Assembly (NCBI RefSeq): GCF_042477335.2
Contig: NC_091251.1
Span: 34,054,501-34,118,500 of the forward strand
DNA from: Ovis canadensis
Lineage: Eukaryota > Chordata > Mammalia > Artiodactyla > Bovidae
Reading direction: 5' to 3'
DNA length: 64,000 nucleotides
In this document: positions 1 through 11,828 of the stretch, in pieces
How the letters are laid out: every line of letters starts with the position of its first letter
Numbering within the stretch: the stretch's first letter is position 1
Made by a program: the position numbers and the translations under genes
The notes under the pieces: model-generated
Databases searched by the model: none
Told to the model about the DNA's origin: nothing
The model's input: the letters and a program-made list of their open reading frames with translations, nothing else

Positions 1-1111
1 TGGTCTAACAGAGAAGCAGTTAGATCAGAGAGCAGAACTCTCAAGAGTCAAGGGCATTCACTGTACATTAGGGGAAATTTCAGAACGTTCCGATACAGGA
101 AGAAGGTCGTCTTGATTGGTTAGTGGTGAAAGGCAGCTGGAGAAGGCTCAGTGCTCCCAGTAAGCCACAAGCTTTTTTTTAGTTTGTGCCATTGGTGCAG
201 GCTTATGATGGCAACTCACTCCAGTATTCTTGCCTGGAAAATTCCACGGACAGAGGAACCTGGTAGGTTACAGTCCATGGAGTCGCAAAGAGCGGACGTG
301 ACTGAGCGACTTCACTTTCTTTCTTTTCTTTATGACTACAAGGCAACTACAGTAAGAATCTGGCTTTTTCATCCCTTAAATTCTTCTTATTTTCACCATC
401 AGATCTTACAGGAGAACTGAGCCTTCTGTTGGCCTTAACAAATTAGCAGAGGGAAAAGAATATGCTTCTGAGAGATCCCCTGAGATAATTTTGAAGTTGG
501 AAAGTGAACTCTGTCAAGAAAACTTCAGAAGGATATTATGAGGGTTACATGAGTTAATATTTGCAGAATGCTAAAACTAGAGCCTGACACTTAGGAAGTG
601 CTATATAACTGTTTATGACATTAAAAAAAAAAAAAGAAAGAAAGAAAAATAAATTAGATGACTCAACCAGGAAAAGAGGATGAGGGCAAGAATGAACCTT
701 AATCTGCAGTTAACAGTCTTCCCTAAGGGATAAAAGACAAAATTAGCTTGAGCTTCAACTAAGGAAGAAATATAAATGAGCCCAGAGTGGCATAAAGCTG
801 CGTGCCACCAGCATTGCCAGTCCAGGTGTATACAGCCAGCATCTGCTCTGAGTGGTTAGTGCCCATGTTGTGCCTGTGGTTAAATGTTTTGATTATCACT
901 CCTGTAGTAAGAAAGAACTTCCTGGTGATGAAGCTGTTAGCAATGACCTGGGTTTCTAGGAGAAGCTATAAAGTCTCCATTTTGAGAGATCCCACTGTGG
1001 AATGGCATTGTCTGCCTAGAGGCAGGGGAGCAGCCTGCCACCAGTAAACAGCTTATCTGTGGTCTCCCAGTGCCTTTCTGATTACTGATGAGCTTCTTCC
1101 ACGCCCCCCAG
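1..1111 (+). other. SLC7A8 intron (partial)
   Basis: I see no exon here. The stretch is intronic sequence of SLC7A8, whose next exon begins at 1112. It contains a Bov-tA/BOV-A SINE piece at about 205-335 and an A-rich run with GAAA units at about 622-650. The open frames in it have no recognisable protein content. Confidence 0.7.
205..335 (+). mobile_element. BOV-A type SINE fragment
   Basis: Only the body and tail of the ruminant SINE are present, from actccagtattcttgcctgg to gtgactgagcgacttcactt. Confidence 0.85.
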
Positions 1112-1261
1112 TGCATCTCCACCCTGCTGATGCTTGTCACCAGCGACATATACACGCTCATCAACTACGTGGGCTTCATCAACTACCTCTTCTATGGCGT
1201 CACGGTTGCCGGACAGATAGTTCTTCGCTGGAAGAAGCCGGACATCAATCGCCCCATTAAG
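1112..1261 (+). CDS. SLC7A8: SLC7A8 coding exon ([12 protein letters not shown]...)
   Basis: The exon is 150 bp, exactly 50 codons, starting in phase 0 after a pyrimidine-rich acceptor ending ccccag. It encodes [12 protein letters not shown] through a membrane helix to [12 protein letters not shown]. The donor GTGCTA at 1262 is weak (no GTRAGT match), but the protein join to the exon at 3007 fits the family, so I keep this boundary. Confidence 0.93.
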
Positions 1262-3817
1262 GTGCTAGAACCTCCCTGTGGGGCCCCCTCCCCCTCCTCC
1301 TCCTCCACTGCTTCTAGCTGAGCTCAGATTCTTTTAAATCACCTTGTTCTCACTGCTGACCAAGCCTCACCATCTCCACGATGGTGGGAGACCCTTTGGG
1401 AAGCAAAGGCTGTGTGTAAAGGGGGCAGGCATTTCCATTCTCCATGGGACCAGAGCGAACTGCAGCTAGGGGAATAGGTTCCACGACCTGATAACTTCCA
1501 TCATGTCACTGTTTCCATCGTGTCATTCCTTTGTTTCCTATGGCTCTAAGTCTTTAAAAAGTCAGCTGACTTTTCCTGGACCTTCTAATCTGACTAGTCT
1601 CCGCCTTGTCCCTCCACGTAACTGGCTTTACTCATTCAGTCTTTCCATCTCATCCCAGAATGAATTTCCTTCTCCCATCTCCCTCTCCAAATTTTAACCA
1701 TTTTCCACCCTCAAGAACCTCTCTTGAAGTTTCCCAGTCCACTTCAGCACTCCATGATCCTCCCTTTTTAGACTACTATAGCTGTAGGATGCCTGGTAAA
1801 TCTCTTGATTTATAAGAAATAATTTTGTGATAGGAATAAATGGGATTGCTCAGAACAACATATGCTAGAGTGCTATAGGTTCTCCTGCAAATTAGAAGAA
1901 GAGGGTATATCCCTGAGCTATTTGAACAATCCTGTTCTGGAAATGAACTTCCCTGGTGGCTCAGGCAGTAAAAAAATCTCCCTGTAATGCGGGAGATCCA
2001 GGTTCAATCCCTGGGTCAAGAGGATCCCTTGGAGGAGTGCACATCAACCCACTCCAATATTCTTCCCTGGAGAATCCCGTGGACCAAGGAGCCTGGCGGG
2101 CTACCCCATAGTCCATGGGGTCACAAATAGTCAGACACAACTGAGCGACTAACACACGTTCTGGAAACGCAGGGAGACTAGATGCTCTTCACATCTCTGT
2201 TTTCCATTGCCACTCTCCTGCCATGCTTAGAAGGTGTGCTAGAGGGAAGAGGAAGCAGAATAATGCCATCTCCTTACCACTTGCGTACCCTCCTAGAGGA
2301 GAGGACAAGGAGGAGAAAGGCAGTAAGTCTAGAACCTTGAGGAAGACTATGGGGGACTTCCCACCTGTGGTCAACAAGAGGATGTTGGGCCTGTAAAGTT
2401 TGCTCCTTCCTGAAGTAAACAAGGCCCCGGGCTGCCTCATACCACACTAGCTTTCTTGATTTCTTGGGTCTTAGGTTTATCTGCTCAAATGTCTTAAGGT
2501 TTATCTTTCAAATTGCTTACAAGAAATTGGAACTGACTCTGGTGAGAGGAGGGACACTTCCCACACCCTGCCAGCTGGGAGAGGGTAGGGGTCTGGTTGA
2601 CAGGAAGTTTCCTTCTTGCCCTCATTCATTTCTTCTGCTCTCCTTCACCTTCAGCCCTCAGCAGACATAGAGCAAATATACCAGCAAGCCCGTCAACCCC
2701 CACGGGCTTCTCTGACTGCCGCAGGCATGCAGCTGCATGAAGAAGCCTTGTTTGATCCCTCCTGGGACGACAGTGAGGACTGTCCCCTCCCTAGGCCCCC
2801 ACACTCCTCTTACTGTCCCACTGCCCACGTTCACCAGCATCTCTCGACATAGCACTTGCTCTGTCAAGGCTCAGGGTCGGGGAGCCACAGAGCTGAGTGA
2901 AGCCCAGTTTTGCCCTCCAAATGCTTCCCTTTGGGAAGAAGAGGGAAGATGTTCTGATCTTGGGGGCCACAGGGTCCACACAGGTAACAGCAACTCTGAT
3001 CCACAGGTCAGCCTGCTGTTCCCCATCATCTACTTGCTGTTCTGGGCTTTCCTGCTGCTCTTCAGCCTGTGGTCAGAGCCCGTGGTGTGTGGCATCGGCC
3101 TGGCCATCATGGTGACAGGGGTGCCGGTCTACTTCCTGGGTATTTACTGGCAGCACAAGCCCAGGTGTTTCAATAAGTTCATTGGTGAGTTGCTGAACAT
3201 TATGGGCAGCCGGAGGGCCCCTGGTCTGGAGTCGAGTGGTCACCGGTCTGGCTAGAGAGCCCCACCAGGAGCAGGAGGCTGTCTACAGAGCACTGGAGAA
3301 AGGGTCGCCACAGGAAAGGTCTCTGCTCAGAGACCTCCGAGGAGAGGAGAACTCTGGGCATTTCCACGCAGACCTTAGGCCTGCCAGAGTGTGGTCATCC
3401 TGGAGAGGCTGCCATGGGCTGGGTGGAGACCCCAGAATTGGTGGTCAGTGAGCCTGGGGCCTTGATGAGGAGGAGCAGCCAGCAAATAGGTGTCCCAGAA
3501 ATGGAGGAGGCAGTCAAGGCGGCCATCTCCTGGAGAGTCTCCTAGAGGAGCCTAGCTGAGGCCAGATGCTGAGGCAGGAGAGCAGGAAGGGCCTTGGCCT
3601 GGTTGGTTGGCTTGGTGGGATGCTCAGCACTGACTTGCCTTCTGTGTGGCCTCCTCCTACAGAGTTGCTGACCCTGGTGAGTCAGAAGATGTGTGTAGTT
3701 GTGTACCCCAAGGAGGCCGAGGACCTGAAGATGAAGGATAGGAACCAGAACATGGAGCAGCAGCAGCCCATCTGCCAGCCCCCTGCCTCCAAGGACAAGG
3801 ACGCAGTGGGGCCCTGA
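1112..3817 (+). CDS. SLC7A8: SLC7A8 (LAT2) C-terminal coding exons, partial gene
   Basis: SLC7A8 (LAT2) is the light chain of the heterodimeric SLC3A2-linked exchanger of neutral amino acids at basolateral membranes. Three coding exons are present, 1112-1261, 3007-3184 and 3663-3817. They join in frame (phase 0, then phase 1) into 160 residues plus TGA, the C-terminal part of a protein usually about 535 residues long. The first two exons encode the last membrane helices, with segments such as [14 protein letters not shown] and [19 protein letters not shown]. The last encodes the start of the cytosolic tail ([16 protein letters not shown]) and a hydrophilic end with a Q-rich patch. All joins use AG acceptors and GT donors. 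The tail differs from what I recall of the human protein in several residues and is slightly shorter. Upstream exons lie outside the window. Confidence 0.95.
1946..2153 (+). mobile_element. Bov-tA SINE
   Basis: A tRNA-derived head (cttccctggtggctcagg with a B-box-like ggttcaatccc) is followed by the ruminant body acccactccaatattcttcc and the tail cagacacaactgagcgac. It lies in an SLC7A8 intron. Confidence 0.9.
3007..3184 (+). CDS. SLC7A8: SLC7A8 coding exon with the last two membrane helices
   Basis: The exon is 178 bp, from [11 protein letters not shown] to [10 protein letters not shown]. It starts after a ccacag acceptor and ends before the strong donor GTGAGT at 3185, leaving one base (G) of a split Glu codon. 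Two hydrophobic segments flank the short loop LWSEPVVC. Confidence 0.95.
3663..3817 (+). CDS. SLC7A8: SLC7A8 terminal coding exon
   Basis: The exon opens with the two bases completing the split Glu codon, then [15 protein letters not shown] and a charged tail with [10 protein letters not shown] and SKDKDAVGP, ending in TGA at 3815-3817. The acceptor is a good pyrimidine tract ending in ctacag. The exon continues as the long 3' UTR. Confidence 0.93.
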
Positions 3818-5810
3818 GGACCACCCTCCCCTCTCAGCTGCCTCCTTCCTCCTCTCCCTTTCTGCCCTCTGCCCAGGTCCCCCAAACACCCACACTCGCT
3901 CACAAACTCACATACACCTCTGCCTCTGTCAAGCAGGCATAAGACCTGGGTATGGGTGGTGAGAAACTATAAACAAAGATACTGACATTTGTACCCAAAG
4001 ATCTAGCCTCCTCTTACCCCCAAGGCCTGTGTCTAAAGCCACCTCTCCCTTCCTGGACTGCCCCCCTCCCCTGAGCTGCCCAAGCTCCAGCTGTTAGAGG
4101 AGCTGCCAGGGGTGCCCTCCACAGCCCTCCCTCTGGGGTCCACATCCTCAGTCGCTTCCTCAGGAACCTGAGTTCAGTACTGCCTTCCCTCCCCATTCCT
4201 GAGCCCAAGGGAGGCCTCAGCTCCAAGAGAAGTGGCAGCAACTGTGAGTCACTTGGGAGGGACAGACTCAACCAAATCTGTCACCATGAAAGGTCAGCTG
4301 GAGAGACCCAAGGCCCCCTCCCTTCACTAGGGACCCAAGAAATCAGAGGTGATGCTTCCCTCTGCCCCACGGCTCCTGGCCACCCTGGCCTGGGCCCCCT
4401 GTGCAAAGTGAGGCTCCTCGGGACAGCACGTCCCCACTGAGCTGAGGACCAATGGGCTGGAGAACTGCCTTCTCCCCCTCCCCCAGCCAGGCCTGTGGAA
4501 CAGATTGGGAAAGGCTCAGATTGCAGAAACCCAGCCCTGCCTCTGCCCCTGTATCCTCCCTCCAACTTGGTGCCAAAGCTTCCTGAAGCCAGAATGTTGC
4601 TTATTATCAATGTAGTGGACATTTCTCTCCTAATCACAAAGCAGCTCCAGTCCTCTTCCCTCCCACCTCCACGGGAAGAAACCCACCACCCTGTGACCCG
4701 CCGCAGCAATGCCCCCACACAGCCCCAGGCAGCCAGCAATGCCAGCACCCCCATCCTGCCCTTTGGCACCCTGATCCTGCCCTTTTCCTCTTCTCTGGAC
4801 CTTAGCTTCAGCACTGATGGTGTGAAGGCTCCTAAAGCCCTTCATGCCTAAAGTTGAGCCAAATCAGCCTTAAGTCACCTCCCATCCAAGAACTGGAACC
4901 TAAAAATACCCCTGCTTCTAGCCCTCCAGTCAGACCTGGTATGACAAGCCTTCCCAGGGAGAGAGCTTTCCCCATCTCCCCAGAGGTGCCTAGCCCATCA
5001 TGTAGAAAACTGGGGAGAAAGTATATTCTGAAGGCCAGTTCCTCCCCCACCTCAGATCATCCATCCCTCCTCCTGCTGCCATTAAGGTCCTGTCTGGACA
5101 ACCTCCAGGTCAGGATGAGAGGGCCATCACAAAATGTCACTGTGGAGGGCTCGGAAAAGCCCTTTCTCTGTGGTTTGCGGACTTGGAGCTATCCTGTCCT
5201 GCAGGCAGGGCTGCCATTCCCCATGCTCCAGAGAAGGTACTATTTGCCCTGCCAGGGACCTTGGAGCCTCCCTCCCTCATCTGTTGTGCTAAGGACTGGG
5301 ATTCTTTTATCCCAGGCAGAAGTCCCCCTCCCCCCAACTCCTCATACTGTTTGCTGCAACTGGAATACCTGGGGAGCCCTTCTGGCCTAATTGGCCTCTG
5401 GCTCCTCACCCGGCCTGCCTGAGCCTGCATCAGTGAGATACAGGTTTGCTCCAAGTTGTGGTCCCTTCTGAGTGGACTCCAGGTGGACTGTGGCTGGCCC
5501 CTGGAGGGTCAGGGGACCGTCCTCTTGTTCCCTCTTGTCATTCCTCCAACCTCCTCCAATTATTGTTTGTTTTTTTTTTTTTGTAAAGTGGATGCCTTAC
5601 TTTTTGGATAAATATTTTTGAAGCTGGCATTTCTATTTCTTTGGGATTTTTAAGTTTTTTGGGTTTTTTCTCCCCTTCAGGGAGGGTTTTAGTTATACCT
5701 GGATAATAGTCTTCTGTCTTTGAGTTTGTTTAGGTTTTAGAATTTTGTTTTGTGAGGGTTTTTTGTTTTCTTTTTTGTTGATGTAATAAAATTTTAAATG
5801 GAAATGAAGT
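3818..5810 (+). other. SLC7A8: SLC7A8 3' UTR
   Basis: About 2 kb of sequence follows the stop with no further coding exon, T-rich toward its end. It runs to a canonical AATAAA. Long open frames here on both strands (for example 4854-5390 + and 4281-4814 -) are low-complexity, Pro/Ser- or Gly-rich and unrelated to any family I know, so I treat the region as UTR. Confidence 0.75.
5785..5790 (+). promoter_or_regulatory. SLC7A8: SLC7A8 polyadenylation signal
   Basis: An AATAAA hexamer is followed within about 30 bases by a GT-rich stretch (gttggtggtgttg), a typical downstream element. Cleavage is expected near 5805-5810. Confidence 0.75.
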
Positions 5811-6061
5811 TGGTGGTGTTGATAATTCAATGACCTTCCAAGACAGTGGCCAGGCACTTCCTGTCTCTGTCAGGAGGGAGGTCTTTGTTTACCAGGTTCC
5901 TCCCAGGATGGCATTCCTAAAGGCCCTTGCATTCCATAGCTTTGATGTGTCCTGGGGCCCAGTGCTGGCACATTCAAACAACTCCCTCTCATTTTGAACC
6001 AAAAACTCCATACTTGCGTGAAGTCTGAGTATGATTGTTCCTACTGATGTATTGTGCTGTT

Positions 6062-6284
6062 CATGCGTGCCAAGTCACTTCAGTCGTCTCTGACTCTTTG
6101 CAACCCCATGAACTGTAGCCTTTGAGGCTCCTCTGTCCATGGGGTCCTCCAGGCAAGAATACTGGAATGGGTTGCCATGCCCACCTGCAGGGGATCTTCC
6201 TGACCCAGAGATGGAAACCACGTCTGTTATATCTCTTGCACTGGCAGGCAGGTTCTTTACCACTAGCACCACCCGGGAAGCCCG
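6062..6284 (-). mobile_element. Bov-tA SINE
   Basis: Reverse-complement ruminant SINE: it begins with aagtcacttcagtcgtctct and ends at the tRNA head complement accacccgggaagccc. Confidence 0.9.
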
Positions 6285-6734
6285 TATTGTGCTGACAGCC
6301 AGCAAACTATCTGGGCAGAAGAACCTCATCCCTACCCAACGTGGAAATGTGGAGGAGGGACAGACAGAGCCAAGCTGAGTGGAGGGAGGTGGAGGCAGGG
6401 GTGGTCCCCTAAGGCCCAGTCAGCAAAGGGAAAAGCATCAGAAAGGAACAGTCTCAGCCTGTGGAGAAACACCCCCCAGTGGTGGATGCCAGAGGTCTGA
6501 TGGGAGGGACTGGGAGGTGAGGTGGGGTCCACTCAGCCACCCAGGTAGAAGAGGAGGACTGAGGGACCAGGAAAGAGGAGGAAGCAGTCGAGGTAAGGAC
6601 AAGAACCTGCTGGTGCTCCGGGTTAATCTCTGGAGGAAGCTGACAGGATTAGATCCGGTCCCTCCTCTGCAGGCAGCCCTCCCGCAGCCTGTCCTGAGAC
6701 CATCATTCCAGAGCTGGCTCTGATGACAGACACG

Positions 6735-6785
6735 TGGAGGTGGCGGGAGTGGAGCGGGGGCGGAGGGGGGGCGGGCGGCGGGTGT
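6735..6785 (+). other. GC-box / G-run cluster
   Basis: A compact run contains repeated GGGCGG- and GGGGCGG-like boxes, which are possible Sp1 sites, and has G-quadruplex potential. No transcript start can be assigned to it. Confidence 0.5.
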
Positions 6786-8095
6786 TAGGACATCACTGTT
6801 CACCATCTGGGACACTGAGGACACTGGTGGGCAAGATGCCTCCACTCCCAGCCCCGGCCTGGCCCCAACATAACTGTTTTGTGGCTGGCATTCTAGACGG
6901 AGGCTGGAGGCTTGCCACTCACAGCGGCACAGACACTTGGCTCCGAGGCCCAGCTCAGCCACCAAACAGCTGTGTGTCCTTGGGCACGTCGCTTAGCTTA
7001 TTTAGCACTTTCAGAGGGATGAAAAAAGAAGATTGAACCTAATCTCAAAGGGTTCCTGAATCTCCCAGCCCACGGCTGTCCTGAAAGAGTGAGGGCAAAC
7101 TGGGCAGAGGCCAGTCTTGTGCAAGAGGCCCTTCTCCAAACCGCATATCCACCCTTGGGGAGCCCCCAGTTCCCCAACACATGCTTGTTCTTTTCCGAGG
7201 CTGCCCAAGGCTTCCTCATGTCACCCCATTCCAGCAAGTCCATTCCTCGTGTCACCCCATCCCAAGTCCAACTCTCTCAGTCCCTAGAGACACCTGTCCC
7301 TGGGAGCCCCCTCTCTTTTGTAAGGTGACACTTGCTGATCTTTCAACCTGCTCAAAAGGGCAAATGTGGGTCTCCTCCTAGGCAACATGCATTTATTTTT
7401 AACCTGAGCCTTTATGCTGTCTTAACTGTGTCAGTCACTTTAATGTGGGGAATTTCAGATGCTCTGACCTTAGGGAACTTGGGAGCCTTTGGCGAGCACT
7501 GAAATCACAGCTATTTATGCATTTGTTTATTAATGTGGTCAATAAATATTTCTCTAACCACAGTATCCAAGATTTTGCTATGCGCCGTGGGAATAGCAAA
7601 CTTACCCTTGAATTTTCCAAGTCAGCACAGACTTCAAATATTTTGTTTCATTGTCTCCATAAGAACAGTCATATATGTTAACCCACCTCTCCTTAACTTT
7701 AGTTCAGGCAGCTTGTTTATCCTAGCTGAAGAGGTGTCTGACCTTCCTTTAAGGAGCAAGTAGTCTTTGGGGGGAAAAGACAAGAATGCACATGGTACAT
7801 GTGTGTGTCCATCACAGCATCACTGCCCACTCTGCTGGGCTCTGAGCTTCTGCAGGCAGGACTGGACTGGCCAGTTCCCTGAAGTTTGTGCCGTGCCTGG
7901 GACCTACAAGGTCAGAGATGCTTGTCCATATATGTATGGCTGAATTCTTTCACTGCTCAACTGAAACTATCACAATATCGGTAACAGGCTATACCCCAAT
8001 GGAAAGTTAAAAAGTCTAAATTTAAATAAATAAAATTAGAAAAAAATAAATCTTGTCCAACTGAAGCTTCAGACAAGGCTGCAGAAGCATGTCTC

Positions 8096-8216
8096 TGGAG
8101 AAGAGTATGGCACCTCACTCCAGTATTCTTGTCTGGAGAATTCCGTGGACAGAGGAGCCTGGCGGGTTACAGTCCATGGGGTCACACAGTTAACTGGAGC
8201 CAATTAACACACGAGA
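8096..8216 (+). mobile_element. BOV-A type SINE fragment
   Basis: Body of the ruminant SINE (ctcactccagtattcttgtc ... gtccatggggtcacacag) without the tRNA head. An A/T-rich stretch just before it (about 7960-8060) looks like an L1 3' tail. Confidence 0.8.
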
Positions 8217-8289
8217 CACAGATAAACCCCCACAGAGTGCAGTCATAGGAGGGCCGGAAGGAGGCTGACCGGCTAAGCCCAGTTGCTTT

Positions 8290-8400
8290 CTACACATTAT
8301 CTTATTCAAAGTTTAAACAGCCGACAAAGTAGGCATTACTACGGCTATTTTACAAGTGCGATTAAGCAACTCGCCCAAGGTCACCTAGCGGTAGGTGACG
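8290..8400 (-). repeat. MIR-type ancient SINE relic
   Basis: The sequence follows the MIR antisense pattern: acattatcttatt, then attttacaag, then caactcgcccaaggtcacct. It is diverged. Confidence 0.6.
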
Positions 8401-8479
8401 GAAGGAGCTTTGAGACTTGGTGAGGGAGGTGGTGTTTGAACTGAGGCCTGATACAAAGTCATTAAGATACTACGGATGT

Positions 8480-8890
8480 ATTGTTTCAGTTGAGGCACCT
8501 AGGTAGCAACTGCAGCCGCAAGGAGAAAAGGATTCCAGGTGGACACGGAGGGCTTCTATCCGTTCCTGCTCGACTCCGCCGAACCCAAGAAACCCCCTGC
8601 CCTTGGCTGGCACTGCCCTCCCCACCCGCTTCCCGTCCAGCGCCTCCTCCTCCCAGGCGCGAGACGTCCAGAGCGCCCCGGTTACTGGGAAACACGGCGA
8701 CGTCAGCCCCGGAGGTGAGGGGCCGAGACTGCTTATCTCCCCCCCAAGCTGAGCTCCAGAGCTTTCTCATTTCCGGTCGGCCTATTTGCACACTTTCCCG
8801 CTTCCTCCAGGGCCGGCTCCCCCGCCAGACGCAGTCTCCCTCTCCCCCAGGGTGCCCGGATGAGGCCAAAGAAGCTTTCTGAATCACTGA
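8480..8890. promoter_or_regulatory. CpG-rich island-like patch with CRE-like core
   Basis: About 400 bp is clearly richer in CpG than its surroundings, with a CRE-like cgacgtcagc near 8698-8707, GCGC runs and a strong splice-donor-like GGAG|GTGAGG at 8715. It lies midway between SLC7A8 and CEBPE. Both strands carry a 133-codon open frame, which is expected in GC-rich DNA and is not protein evidence. It could be an unannotated promoter or an enhancer. Confidence 0.4.
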
Positions 8891-9714
8891 GCTTGGCCTT
8901 TACCTATCCCTTCTTACCCGGGGGGAGGGCGGGGGCGGGTTGTAGAAGTAGACCACTGCCTTTCCCGCCCTCCTACCCAGGTCAAAGCTGCATCCTTGCA
9001 TGACCTTGGGCAGCTCAGCCTCTCAGCCTCCTTTTCCTTTTATAAAGCAGAGATAAAAATACCAACTGTCTTGCTTACTTGCCTAATTAATTCACAAGTC
9101 TGCATGGAAATGGTCTGCAAGGAAACGTGTATGTTTCAATGATTGAAAAAGCATACCACCAGAAAATGCAACGCCCTAACCATCATGACTATTTCCTCGT
9201 GGGGGTGAAGGGGTAGAATTCCTCCTCACTGAGACAAGGGCCTGGCCCTAGTCCTCTCTGCCTGCCCACTCTCCCTGCAACTGCCCTGCAAACCCCCATC
9301 TCGGCCATGTTTCCTTTTCCTCATTCAGGGCGTCTTGCCCTTGCCAGGGCTGTGGGAGCCTGCCCTCTACTGTTCACCTGATTCCTGAGCACAGAAGCCA
9401 CTCAAGTCCTGAATTTTGGATCAATATTACCACCTGGTGGTTAACTGAGGCACTGCTGCAAAACTGAAGCAGTTCCCGGCTGGTAGTGTTTGCCACAGGA
9501 TCCTCTGAAATGAAGAGAAAATAGAAATCTCCCCTTCAGGGACTGGAGATCTGTCTCCTGGATACTAGCAGATTCCTCATGCTAGGTCAGAGCTCTTGGA
9601 GAAAGTGCCTCAAGCTATGCACAGAAACGGGGGGCCCTCTAACTACAGGGGTAATTGCCTGACTTGCAGGGAGCCCTACATCTTCACATCTTATTTTATC
9701 GTTCAGTGTGGTAC

Positions 9715-9858
9715 ATAGTTGATAAGGGTGAAAGAGAGTGAAAAAGATGGCTTAAAACTTAACATTAAAAAAACAAATTATGGCAACTGGTCCCATCATT
9801 TCATGGCAAATAGAAGGGGAAAAAGTGGAAACAGTGACATATTTTATTTTATTTTTTT
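9715..9858 (+). mobile_element. BovB LINE fragment
   Basis: A short piece matches the BovB reverse-transcriptase coding stretch near its palm/thumb border: a GLKLNIKKT-like reading frame followed by DNA resembling the BovB tcatggcaaatagaagggga segment. It is truncated at both ends. Confidence 0.7.
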
Positions 9859-10898
9859 ACAGCGGCAAGCATGCAAACAGAGCCAATTATCCATCTATTT
9901 CATGAGGCGTCTGCTCTCCCTGTGGGTCCACTCCATATTTTATCACTAAATCAGTGTGAGAAAGGAGATTCTGCCTGAATGCCATGCCACGCAGTGCCTG
10001 GGAGAAGTTCTTTTCTCCAGACCTTCAGTCATTCCCCTCAGGATGACGTCTTGCTTCTCTCCTCCAGGTTCTTACTTCATTTCTGCCTTCTCTTTCAAGC
10101 ACTGTCCCACGCTGATGAACATCCCTAGATGTCTGTGTTTGGTTTCTCAAAACCAGAAAAACTTTGCTGGTTTTGCATCTGTGACCCGCCTCCTGAAGCC
10201 AGGACTCAGAAAAGCTCAAGTCCCATGACTCTGAGGGGTCTGGTGGAGACTGTTTCATCCTGATGAAGGAGGAGGGAGATGCAGCATGGCCATCAGAGGC
10301 CCCGGGGAAGAACCTGTGGGTTTCTACCCTGACCAGAGTTTAGATCCATGCCGGACTGTCAGGGGATCTAAACGCTTCTGAGCATGAGAACTAGTCTCAC
10401 AGAGGACGTGTCTTCTCTTTAGAGACACAGGTGAAGAAGTGACACCCCACAAGACAGATGTGCGCTTACTGGAGACGCTGCGCCTCGGCCAAGCTCTTCC
10501 TTCAATGAACATGGGCCAGTATTTGCCTCCTAGGATGAATCAGACCAGGAAATTAGCAATGTACCAACAAATGCTAGCAGAGGCGGGCTGAGCCCTCACG
10601 TCACCACCAGTGTGGTGCCCTGGAAAGGGGCCCCGGGCTTAGGCTGCCCCACGAAGTCCGGGCTCTTGTCTCGTTCCGGCTGCTGTGGAGGTGGATGGTG
10701 GCTGTCCATCCGTCAGTAGCAGGCACTGGTGCTCTAGGCAGGCAGCTGGACTGAGGGAAAGATGGCAGACTCAGCGATTCTGTTACATGCAGCTTTTTGA
10801 TGCTGGGACAAAGGTACTTAAATGAGTGTGAATTCCTTTATCGTTAACCTAAAAACAAGTTCCTGAAAGTGAGATTTACGTACAGCTCCAGTGTCTTC

Positions 10899-11216
10899 AA
10901 ATGAAGGCCATTTGAGCAGGTGAGACTTTCACAAGACTATTATCAGAAGGCTAAAGGTTTTTGAAAGGTTCTAGTTAGAAGATCTATCTTTTCATTTTAA
11001 AGTTCCCAGTGGTAGGAAACCACTGAGATTAAAAAAACAACAACAACAAAAAAAACAAAGTTGAGAGATTTTGTTTGAGTCAGAGTTAACAGCCTAGGCG
11101 TCTGCTTTTATATATATTCTTTCTTCAGATTCTTTTCCATTATAGGTTATAAGATACTGAGTATAGTTCCCTGTGCTATATAGTAGGCCTTTGTTTTTCT
11201 ATTTTATATATATGCA
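10899..11216 (+). repeat. Left arm of a long inverted repeat
   Basis: This arm, from aaatgaaggccatttgagca to an AT-rich end, recurs as its reverse complement at 11505-11807 with only scattered differences and short indels. The arms are separated by a reverse-orientation BOV-A2 SINE. The second half of the arm is L1-derived (ccattataggttataagata). Confidence 0.85.
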
Positions 11217-11504
11217 CACTGCTGCTGCTGCTAAGTCGCTTCAGTCGTGTCCGACTCTGTGTGAGCCCACAGACGGCAGCCCACCAGGCTCCCCCGTCCC
11301 TGGGATTCTCAAAGCAAGAACACTGGAGTGGGTTGCCATTTCCTTCTCCAATGCATGAGAGTGAAAAGTGAAAAAGTGCTGCTAAGTCGCTTCAGTCCTG
11401 TCCGACTCCCAGCGACCCCATGGACTATAACCCACCAGGTTCCTCCATCCATGGGATTTTCCAGGCAAGAGTACTGGAGTGGGGTGCCATTGCCTTCTCC
11501 TCCT
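11217..11504 (-). mobile_element. BOV-A2 SINE (dimer), spacer of the inverted repeat
   Basis: Two BOV-A monomers in tandem in reverse orientation, starting with a GCT trinucleotide run (the complement of the AGC tail) and ending at gtgccattgccttctcc. A cacact-type sequence flanks both ends, consistent with a target-site duplication. Confidence 0.9.
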
Positions 11505-11807
11505 ATACACACTACTACTATATATGAAATAGAAAAACAAAGGCCTACTGTATAGCACAGGGAACTATACTCAGTATCTTATAACCTATAATGGAAAAGA
11601 ATCTGAAAAGAGAATATATATAAAAGCAGATGCCTAGGCTGGTAACTCTGACTCAAATCGAATCTCTCAACTTTTTTTTGTTTAATCTCAGTGGTTTTCT
11701 ACCACTGGGAACTTTAAAATGAAAAGATAGATCTTCTAACCAGAACCTTTCAAAAACCTTATGATAATAGTCTTGTGAAAATCTCACCTGCTCAAATGGC
11801 CTTCATT
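11505..11807 (-). repeat. Right arm of the long inverted repeat
   Basis: Reverse complement of 10899-11216, ending at ctcaaatggccttcattt. By eye more than nine bases in ten agree. Confidence 0.85.
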
Positions 11808-11828
11808 TATATATAGTAGTGTGTATAT

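Noticed and set aside
1946-2030. tRNA-like promoter boxes (here and in other SINE heads)
   Set aside because: They are tRNA-derived heads of Bov-tA and CHR SINEs, not tRNA genes.
8486-8887. 133-codon frames on both strands
   Set aside because: Explained by high GC and CpG content; no family features.
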